Of a stretch of DNA of 41,509 nt, positions 1 through 10,100 are shown piece by piece. The first letter of the stretch is position 1. Each line of letters opens with the position of its first letter. A model generated the notes under the pieces. The model saw nothing but the letters and a program-made list of their open reading frames with translations. It searched no databases and had not been told where the DNA came from. The stretch covers positions 1 to 41,509 of the forward strand of contig CACZDG010000011.1 of the NCBI GenBank assembly GCA_902779865.1. Reading direction: 5' to 3'. Made by a program: the position numbers and the translations under genes. Source of the DNA: an uncultured bacterium (GTDB lineage Bacteria > Verrucomicrobiota > Kiritimatiellia > RFP12 > UBA1067).

Positions 1-464
1 AGGGATTCAAGTTCATCGTCCTCGACGGATGCTTCCGAGCGGATCGCAAGCCGTACTGCTGCGGGAACTTCAACTGGACGAAGGCGTTCTTCCCGGACGC
101 TGAACTTGATTGGCTAGATGCCGAACTTGCTTCGGCGACGACGCCGGTTTTCGTTTTCTGCCACCAGCTCATCGACGGTTTCTCCAAGATAAGCCGCTCG
201 CTCGTGATCGGGAACTGGCAGCGTGCCGTTGAGTTGTTCGAGCGGCGCGGAAACGTGCTTTGCGTGTTCCAGGGCCACCACCACGACGGATTGTACGGCT
301 TCAGGAAGGGAATCCACTACTGGACGATGAAGGGGATGATAACGGGCCCGTACCCGGAACACAACAGCTTCGCCCTGGTGGACGTCTCTAAATCCGGCGA
401 CGTATTCGTGAGAGGCTTTGCCGACAGCCTCAGTCGCTACCTCCCCGCGCACCGTGCGCCGTAG
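1..464 (+). CDS. metallophosphoesterase, C-terminal part (5' end outside window)
   Basis: The frame is open from the first full codon at position 3 to the TAG at 462-464, so about 153 C-terminal residues are visible. Two calcineurin-like phosphoesterase motifs can be read: a late His motif in FVFCHQ, following the strand that carries VLDG, and the terminal GHHHDG metal-ligand motif (family GHxH). The N-terminal DxH, GD and GNHD motifs must lie upstream. The family hydrolyses phosphoester bonds with a dinuclear metal centre; the substrate cannot be told. A second, complete phosphoesterase gene with a Tat signal starts at 13136, on the other side of the giant gene, so the two may be related secreted enzymes. 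The call is firm at family level only. Confidence 0.8.
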   Translation, partial: GFKFIVLDGCFRADRKPYCCGNFNWTKAFFPDAELDWLDAELASATTPVFVFCHQLIDGFSKISRSLVIGNWQRAVELFERRGNVLCVFQGHHHDGLYGFRKGIHYWTMKGMITGPYPEHNSFALVDVSKSGDVFVRGFADSLSRYLPAHRAP

Positions 465-733
465 CGTCCGGCCTGCTTCGTGGGTTCTGCGGTGTAGAGC
501 GTGGAGTGTCTGTCGGCGGGCTTCTGCAATGCGCTGGGGCACTGGACGGCGCTTGGCGTGTTCGCGCTGGTGCGCCGGACGAAAAAACCGTGGATTGCGG
601 CGCTCGTCGCGGCGGCGCTCCCCGCGCTTGTGGCGGCGGCGCTTGTGTCGGCCGCGCTGGTTGCGAGGCCGAGCCCGGACCTTCGCGGACAGCTCGCGCA
701 TGCGTACACGCGCAAGGAACGCGCCCGGCCAAC

Positions 734-769
734 GGTTCCGGTTCGGGTTCGGGTTCCGGTTCGGGTACG
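734..769. repeat. hexanucleotide tandem repeat
   Basis: Six consecutive six-base units read GGTTCC, GGTTCG, GGTTCG, GGTTCC, GGTTCG, GGTACG. The array lies between the phosphoesterase gene and the promoter of the giant gene. It is imperfect and short, so it may be a relic. No coding role is evident. Confidence 0.7.
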
Positions 770-807
770 GCGGTGCGCTTCTGGTGAAAATTTGGTGAAG
801 TTTAGGC

Positions 808-836
808 TTGCATTTGGCGGCGGGTTTTGGTATTAT
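808..836 (+). promoter_or_regulatory. sigma-70-type promoter of the giant gene
   Basis: TTGCAT at 808-813 and TATTAT at 831-836 are separated by exactly 17 bases, with a TGG just before the -10. The predicted start is near 843, which leaves a leader of about 287 nt before the ATG at 1130. The same TTGCAT -35 and 17-base spacer recur at 12694, 12893 and 41341. Confidence 0.65.
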
Positions 837-842
837 TGCGCC

Positions 843-1129
843 CATGACTGATGGCGCATTGTATCTTGAGACGGCGATGTGCTCCAAGACATCGCGTTTT
901 AGCGCGGTTAAAAGCCGCGTAGTGCGCGTTTACAACGTAAGTACCCCCCCCCCCCCTCATGGCATAGGACGCGCTGTAGCGCGGCCAGGGCGGCGCGCTT
1001 GCCGTCGTACACTTGCCTCCCCTTTGCTTGTTGCAGAGGCGGAGACAGCAAGCGTACAACAGCAAGTTTTTGCGGTGGGGTCACTTATCCCTCTGCCATT
1101 TACAATCTAACTAACCAAGGAGAACAAGC
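843..1129 (+). other. long structured 5' leader of the giant gene
   Basis: No convincing gene lies between 465 and 1129. The transcribed part contains a 7-bp hairpin (GCGATGT at 874-880 with ACATCGC at 889-895) followed by a few T, a second GC-rich hairpin near 901-920, and the poly-C run at 944-956. A Shine-Dalgarno AAGGAG sits at 1117-1122, seven bases before the ATG. The leader is much longer than others in the window, so regulation at RNA level is plausible but unproven. Confidence 0.45.
944..956. repeat. homopolymer run of 13 C in the leader
   Basis: Thirteen consecutive C lie between the promoter (808-836) and start codon (1130) of the giant surface-protein gene. Runs of this length are prone to slipped-strand length change. 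Because it is outside the reading frame, a length change would alter the leader and not the frame. Read or assembly error in the run length is possible. Confidence 0.8.
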
Positions 1130-4100
1130 ATGAGCAAAATACGCATATCGACACTTACGCTCGCGGCGATGGTCGCGGCTAGTGCGGCATTCCCGTTCGC
1201 GGCGCGAGCGGACGAGACGAAGACGACGGCGGCGGCGCTGACGCACCGCTGGACGTTCAACACCGACCTGAAGGATTCGGTGTCGGGGCGTGCGGCCGTG
1301 AAGATCGGCTCGAGCGTCGCCGTCGCGGACGGCGTCGTGAAGATGACCGGCGCAGGCAACAGCACCGGTTCTCTCAACCTCGGCATGGACGTCATGCCGC
1401 CCGGTGCCGCCACAATCGAAATCTGGGCCAAGCAGACTGCCACCAAGAACTACGCACGCATCTTCGACTACGGCCCGAACAACCAGAACTATTTCACTCT
1501 GTGCTGGTCAACCGGCACGGACATCAACAAGGACCTCCAGGAAATCAAGCATGCCAACGCCGCGATCCTGCGCGCGGACAACACGCTCTACCCGTATACG
1601 CTCGGCACGCAATACCACATTTCTGTCGTCTTCACGCCGAAGGCCGATGGCTCGTGCGACGTCCGCTGGGCGAAGCGTAACGTAACGACGGGCGCGATTG
1701 AGAAATCCGGTTCCAAGAACGCCCCGAACTGGGCGCTCGGCGCGTTATACCGGCCTTACTTCTACCTCGGCCATTCGCAGTACTCTGGTGACCATGACGC
1801 CAACGCAGAGTACGACGAAGTGCGAATCTGGAACGGCGCGCTCACCGACGCGCAGCTAAACGCGAACGCGGCGGCCGGCCCGGACACCCTGCCGGAGACG
1901 GTCGCGGTCGCACCGTCCGTTGACAACGCCTACGTCCACCTTCGCCAGCGCTGGAGCTTCAACGGCAACTACAACAACGCGCTTCCCGGCCGTCCCGCCG
2001 CCGCAGGCAAGGGCAAGAAGCTCGCCTGGGCCGACAGTAACACGACCATCGAGATGAGCGGCACGAAGAACCAGATGAAAGACAACAACAATGGTGGCTA
2101 CGTGGAGCTTGGCACCGGCGGCAACATCCTGCCCTCCGACAGCATGACGATCGAAATCTGGGCGACGCCGACCGCCGCGCAGAACTATTCCCGCGTGTTC
2201 GACATGGGCGGCGGCGAGACGGACGGCATCCTTCTCAGCTGGGTGCGCGGCACAAACACCGGACAGGACGCCTTCCAGGTCAAGAGGGGCGGATCCACGC
2301 TCCTTTCCGTCAACGACTCGTTCGGCGGCTTCGCGCTCAACACGAAATGGCACATCGCGGTGTCGTACCGCGACATGGGCAACGGCGACACGATGGTCCA
2401 CTGGACGAAGCGCAACGCCTCGACGGGTCGCATCGTCCGCAACCGTTGGTCGATCGTGAAGGGCTGGACGATCGCGGAACTCCGCACCTACACGCTCAAC
2501 ATCGGCCACTCGTTCTACGAGAACGACATCGACGCGAAGGCGAAGTACGACGAAGTGCGTATCTGGAACGGCGCGCTTTCCGACGCGACGCTCGCCGAGA
2601 GCGCGAAACTTGGCCCCGACACGCTCCCGGGCGTTGTCCGCCTCTACGAGCCGCCGCGCACGGTGTGCGTGACGGAGAAGACGGCGGACAGCGTGACGCT
2701 CGCGTTCGGTAACCCGAACGGACGCAGCCATGCGCTCTTCCTCGCGAGTGGCGCGACGGACGGCGACGACGACAAGTACGCCTGGGACAGCTTCGAGAAG
2801 GTCGCCGACATCGCCGACGGACAGGAGACGTACACCTACACCGTTCCCGCCGCGCTGCGCGACGGGCGTCCGCTCCGCTTCTTCCTCCTCCAGACGACGG
2901 GCCTCGCCATGGCGAAGGAGCTCGACAAGGTCCACTCCACCGGCGCACAGTGGGTGAACGCCGATCTCGTCCCCGACGGCCGCACCGTCACGGACTTCCG
3001 CTTCGGCAACGTCACGTATGTTGCTTCGACAGCCTTCTTCGGCCAGAACTGGACCGGCAGCCGCTACCTCTTCAACCAGCAGGGCGACAAGTTCAACTTC
3101 CACGCAAGCGGCTCTGCCTTCGGCGCAAAGCCCGCGCTCAACACCAACTACCGCTTCATCGTCGATGACGACAACCGCGTGAGTCTCTTCACCGAAGGAG
3201 TGGAAACGCGCGTGGGGCCTTCAAACACGCGCAGTGTTGACGGCAACAACCCGATGGGCATTTTCGCCTGCAACAACAACGCCAACTTTGCCACGTTCGA
3301 CTTCTACCGCATGAAGATCGCGAACGGCGGATGGTACGATCCGTACCAGATGCAGCGCGACTACATCCCCGCGCTCGACGCGAACGACGTGCCGGGCCTC
3401 TACGACCAGGTGAACGACACGTTCCAGCCGAGCGCGACGGCGACGGCGCTCGTCGCCGGCACGGAACGGGACGCCGCGCGCTTCGGGCGCGTGACGGACA
3501 CGACCCCGACGTTCCGTTTCCTCCCAACCGTCACCGTGACGGAGCAGACAGCCACCACCGCCACGCTCGCGTTCGGCACAATCCCCGAGACGGCGACGAA
3601 CAACCTCTATCTCGCATACGGCGCGACGGACGGCGGCGCGGACAAGAACGCGTGGACGAACTTCGAGGACCTGGGCACAATCGCCCCGGAAACGGTCACG
3701 ACGAACGTGACGCTCCCCGCCGCGCTCCAGGCGACGGGACTCAAGTACCGCTTCTTCCTGATGAAGACCACCGACCTCCCCTACGCGAGCGAAGTGGCGA
3801 GCCTCATCTCCACCGGCGGGCAGACCGTGCGCACGGGGTACATCCCCGACATCAACACCACGTTCGACTTCCACATCGGCGGGCTTACGTACGCCAACGG
3901 TGCAACACTCTTCGGCCAGTCCTGGCAGGGCGCCGCGTACATGCTTGACATCCAGAGCGACAAGTACTACTGGCACGGCAGGGGCACGGCTCTCGATTCG
4001 TCTCCGACGACGTCGGATTCCTATCGCTTCCAGATGACTGACGAAGACATCATTAAGATCGATCACGGCGGTTCCCGTAAAACATACGCAGTTGAGCGCA

Positions 4101-7100
4101 AGCCAAATCCGATACTTGACCTTGCCGTGTTTGGCACGTGGTCCGTCACGAAGGGGTCGAAATACACCTTCAACTCCCTGTCGCTGAAGGACGCCGGCTT
4201 GGTCGTGCGCGACCTCGTGCCCGTCGTCAAGGCGAACGGCAAGGGCGCGCTCTTCGACCAGGCGAACGGCATCCTCTACTCGAACGAGCTTGAATCTAGC
4301 GGAGACTTCACGCATGGCGCCACGCTCACGCGCACGGGCTGGGTGCAGGACTCGACGGAGAGCCTCAACTCCTTCGCGGCGGCGGACGCCGGAAGGGCGG
4401 CGACGGCGCACTGGATCGGCGGCGGCGACGTGACGGACCTTGCCGACCCCGCCAACTGGAAGTGCTGGGACGCGACGGGCGCGGAACTGCCAGCGACGAC
4501 GCTTCCAGACTCGGACACGGCTGTTGACATCGACGGCGCGGCGTCGTTCTCGTTCCCCGTCGGCGCCACGCCGTCGTGGGCCTCGATCACGTTCGGCGCG
4601 CGCACAGGTCGCGTGACGCTCACGGCGGACTGCGACTGGCGCGGACTTGGCACGATAAACGTCGTGAGCGATACGGTCATCGACCTGAACGGACACACGC
4701 TCTACCTCGACAACGTCGCGGGCGACGGCAGCGTGAAGATTACGGACTCGATCCTCGAGCGCGCGAACCTCATCACGAACGGCAGCTTCGAGAACTTCGA
4801 CGGAACGTTCTCCGGCTCATACGCCTACTTCACCGTCGGCGGGTTCCAGGCGACGGGGTGGGACGGCACGACGTCGTGCGGCCTTTCTAAAAACAACACC
4901 ACCTGGGTGGCGAACACGCCGATCGACGGAACATTTGTCTGCTGGCTCCAGAACGCTGCAAGCATCTTTCAGTATGTCACGGTGCCGGAGTCAGGCGAAT
5001 ACACGCTTACGTTCAAGCTCGCCGGGCGTCCCAATCTCGCAGGCTCAAAGCTGACCGTCGCTTTTGACGATACGATTGTGCGGACATGGGGTGCGGTGAA
5101 CGATCCCGTGTTCGCGGAACAGACCGTCACGCTCAACCTGACGGCGGGGACGCACACGCTCACATTCCAGGGCTACTACCTTGGTTCGGACTCGACGTCG
5201 TTGATCGACGATGTGAAGCTAGTGAAGAACGGCGTCACGGCCGGCGAGCTGTACATCGACGTGCCGTCCGGCGAGACGAAGAACAACACGGCATTCACCA
5301 TCGAGGGCGCGGTGACGCTCGTCAAGACCGGCGCGGGCACGTTCACTGCGAAGAACAAACTCAGGAACTCCGGCGGCACTGTGGTGAACGCGGGAACGCT
5401 TGCGATGGGCGCAACCTCGCTTGTCCCCAACAAGTACCCGATTCGCATCGTTGCCGGCGGTGCTTACGACATGGCGGGCAACGGCAACGGAAACTGTCCG
5501 GTGCTGACGATGGAGGGCACCGGACCCGACGGCAACGGATGCTTCCGCAACAGCGGCGGCAACGTGACCAGCGGCTCCGCGCAGTTGGCCGGAATCATCA
5601 TGACGGGCGACGCCACGGCGTATTCATCGAACGGCGACTTCGGCCTTCTCAACAGCGGCTACGGGGCGACGGACTTCAACATGAACGGCCACACCCTCAC
5701 GATCAACGTCCCGACCGGAAAGCACTTCTGGATGTGCAACGCCGTGAGTTCGTGCGAAGGACTGATCCATGTGACGAACGGAAGTCTGTATTTCCACAAC
5801 AGCACCGTCAACCTGCCTAATGTCGACGCGATCATCGACGGCGTGAATTCGAAGGTCGAGGTGCCGGCCGTTAACGTCTATCTGCGTGACCTCGTGATGG
5901 ACGGCGGCTCCACCTACGTGCAGACCAGCAACAGGCTGCACCTGAGGAACCTTGTCTTCAACGACGCCACGAAGGTTTCCTCCTCGGTCAGCTGGATCTA
6001 CATCTCGGACACGTTCATCGTCTCCAACGAGACGACGAAAATCACCTGCCCTGCGCCGATTACCGGCAACGGCACGTATCCGAAGCTCGTGAAGTACGGC
6101 GCTGCCGATTTCCACATCACGAACAACCACACCGACCAGCAGATGCACAACGGCGCGGAGATCTTCGGCGGCACGGTGATCATGGACTCCACGGCCTCGA
6201 CGGTCAATCCCTCGATCGCCATCTCCTCCGCCGCAGTGCCGGTGACGATCCACGCGGGCGGCACGCTCGACATGCGCGCGTGCGAGAAGCCGGTGAAGTT
6301 CACCACGCTTGAGGTCGAGGCAGGCGGGACAATCCTCGCGAACGCGGCGAACGTCATCCAGTGCTCCGGGGACATGACGTTCACGGGGGCGCAGCCGTTC
6401 ACGTTCGCGGGCACGCTCGACTGCTCCGGCAAGGCGTCCTTCGACCTGACGGGCGCGGCGGCCCCGGCGGGCGACGCGAACATCACGCTGCTCTCGGCGG
6501 GCACGATCTTGGGGCTTGAGGCGGCGGACGTCGAGGTGGCGGGCGCTCCGGCGGGCTACGAAGTCGTCGTGACAACGAAGGGCATCTTCCTCACAAAGGA
6601 CACCTCCTCCATCGTGGTGGCGCCGGAGACCAAGATCTGGACGCTCGGCGGCAGCTACGTCTATGGCAGCACGTACTGCTTCCGCGCCCCGCTCGCGCAG
6701 TCGCTTTCCGCCGAGGGGTGGAACGTGAAGATGACGGGCTGGCGCACGGCGAACGCCAACGCGGTGTGCGCGGGCGTCGATGCGTGGAAGCACCACGCGG
6801 GCGTGCAGAACCTCGCGCTCAAGACGTCCGCGACGCGCGCCGGCGTGCTGGAAGGGCTTGAAACCTACGCGGCGGCGGCGAACGAGCCGGACTTCACCGT
6901 GTTCCTGTGCGGCGACACGGACGTCGCCGACGGCGTGGCCGACGTGGCGATCCTCGCGAACTACAAGGAGGCCGTCACGCGCATCAAGGCGGCGCTCCCG
7001 ATGACAACCGTGATCGCCTGCACGATCCCCGGCGGCTCGGCTGAGCTCAACGCCGACATCGCGTCGTGGTGCGGTACGGAGGCGGACGTGGAGTGCGTTG

Positions 7101-10100
7101 ACATCGCGTCGCTCATCACCGCCTCGCAGACCCAGGCGGAGTGCGAGGCCGTGGCCGCCGCGATCAAGACGAAGCTGATGACGCTCGCGACGGCGGCGGG
7201 CAAGAACACGCCGTCCACGTGGACGCCCCCGGCGGTCGTCCTCGACGCGACGAACAACGTGCCCGCCGCGTACCTCGCGGGCTTCACGCGCGTGCGTACC
7301 ATCGAGCCGACGCCCACGCTCGGCTACGCGCAGAACCTCTACGCCATACCCTACACCTACGCGCCTGCCATGCAGGAGACGGGCATCGCGAAGGTGGGCT
7401 ACTACATCGAGCTCGTGCGCAAGGACACGGGCGCCCTCCAGGCGCTGTGGGTCGACATGGACGCGCCCGGCTCCACGTGGGCGGACGTGGCGCTCCCCGT
7501 CACGCACGCGCAGCGCAAGCAGAAGACCGTGACGAAGCTCCACGTGTGGAGCAACTTCGGCGGCGTGAAGCAGGTCGCGGCGGACGACGATTCCGTCGAG
7601 GGATACATCGAGTTCAACCCCGTGAACTACGGCGGCGGGGATAGGACGGGAGACGTCCTCGCGGAACCTTGGTCCGGCGGCATCTGCGGCTTCAACGACA
7701 CGCTTGACACGTCCGGGGCGAAGGGCCATGGCTGCTTCCAGCTGATGCGGAAGTTCGCTGAACCGGACGGTGTGTTGCCCGGCGAAATGCTCTTCGTCTA
7801 CAACCGCTGGGGCGACACGACCGCCAATCCGCGCGCAGTCGGCATGGGGACGCTGGCCGACTTCGGCAACCTCGGCCACAGCTCGTCCAAGACGCTGGAC
7901 TGGACGTTCACGTACGGCGCTGACACGGCGGATGTCGCCAACATCTCAGGGAACGCCTACTCCACCATCAAGATCGAGTTCTGGGTGAAGTACGACGGCT
8001 CCACGCCCGACCGCTCCGTCATCGCGGACTACGTCTGGACGGGCGCGACGGATTCGACGTTCAACACCGTCGGCAACTGGGAGAAGGACGGGACGGCGGC
8101 GACGAGCCTCGCCAATGCGTCGATCCTCGTGCCGGAGGGCGCGTCCCCCGCCTTCACGTACATCGGGTGGGACCCGATTTCGCTCACCACCACACGCCTT
8201 TTGGTGGACGGCGCGGCGTCGTTCAACGACGTGGGCGGCTTCTACCTCTCCACGCTCGACGTGGGCGCGACGGGCCGGCTCACCTACGACCCGACGAAGT
8301 TCACCTTCCGCCTTCTCTCGCCGCCCGCGTTCGCGTCCGGCGCGAAGATCGCGCTCGCGCCCAAGTACGCGCAGAACACGAAGGGCCGCTTCCTGCTGAT
8401 GACGTGGGACAACGGCTCGCTGAACATGGACGACGCGGCGCTGACGGCGGTGTTCGACGCGACGAGCGCGAGCGGCAACAACCCGAAGGTGTGGGCGGAG
8501 AACCTCGCGAAGGGCGGCCGCCTGTGGCTCGACCTCGACTACGGCGCGGTGAAGACGCGCGTGAACGTCCTCCCCGTGGGTGACTCCATCACGCACGGCG
8601 GTACGTACGGCAACTGGCGCACGGGCCTCATGAAGAAGCTCGCGGCGGCGGGCTACGAGCCGATCGCGAAGGGCCACCGCTACGACCAGAGCGCCGACAT
8701 CTGCGGCGCGGCGATGCCCGACGAGTGGATCAGCCACTCCGGCATCGGCGGGCAGCGTCTCATCTCGAACGGCGGCGGCGGCACGATCGACGCCATCGAG
8801 AACTTCCTCGACCAGGCGGGCGACGTGGACTTCGTCCTCGTCAAGCTCGGCACGAACGACATCAACGGCAACACCCAGACGCCCAGTACGCTCTTCCCCG
8901 TGTGGAGCAACCTCGTGATGAAGGTAATCACGCAGAAGCCGACGGCGAAGTTCATCGCGGGCGCGGTTGTTGACATCGCCGACGCCGCGAAGAACGCGAA
9001 GGTCGTCACCTACAACACGATGATGCGCGAGGCGATCGAGGGCGGCATGTTCCCGGCGAAGCGCGTGTACTTCGCGGACCTCTACACGCCGTGCTACCGC
9101 TACGACGCGCAGGGCAACTACATCACCGGCAGCTTCCAGAGCGCGACCGACCTCCATCCCGACTGGCCGGGCGAGGACAAGATGGCGGACGTCTATTGCA
9201 AGGCGATCACGGACGCGCTCGCGGACGATCCCGACTTCACGCCGGGACAGGTCGAGACGGGGCTTCCCACGACGACCGGCGCGGAGAACAACGTGCCCGC
9301 CGCGTACCTCGCCGGGTTCACCCGCGCCCGCGTCTTCGACGTTGCGGCGCACAACAGGACGCCGCTCGCCAAGAACGGATTCGTCCCCTACGACGACATC
9401 GGCGAGACCGGCGCGGCGACGGAGAACGTCGGACGCGTGGGCTACTACATCGAGATCAGGCGCAAGGACGACGGGGTGCATCAGTACCACAACCTCACGC
9501 GCTGGCTGTGGGTGTCGATGGACGCCTTCGGCGACAGGTCGATCGACACGCTCGGCGTGCCGATCATCCCGGAGAAGATGTACCAGGGCCCCGCGACGCA
9601 CCTCAAGATCGCGAGCAACATGCCCGGTATCGAACCGACGGCGGTGACGGGCGACGGTGCGGACGGCTGGATCGAGTTCTGGACGCATTCCTACGGTAGC
9701 GGCGCAAGCGGAGTCGCGGGAGCGCCCGCCAAGACCTGGGGTTACGACTGGAACGACCTTTGCAGCTTCGACGGCATTGGACACGGCTCGATGCAGGTCC
9801 ACCGCCTCACGCCCGGCGAGCGCAATCCGGCGCAGGTGCTGTTCGCGTTCAGCGACTGGAGTGCGGGAACGACAGGATATGCGTTCGGCCTCGGCAACAT
9901 GTCGCACCAGTCGCTCGGATCGATGGACTGGACGTTCGCCTATGACACGAGCAAGTTCGGCGGCAGCACCCGGTTGACAGTTGACGCCTACGAGGTCGCG
10001 AAGATCGAAATCTGGACGACGCCCGGCACGGTTGACATGACCGCGCGCTGGACGGGCAACGGCGACGGCACGACGTTGACGAGCGCGGCGAACTGGGAGT

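Noticed and set aside
501-851. GTG-started frame of 116 codons with a hydrophobic Ala/Leu stretch after RRTKK
   Set aside because: It has no ribosome site, its end covers the promoter of the giant gene, and its hydrophobic part comes from GC-rich low-complexity DNA; the hexanucleotide repeat supplies the rest.
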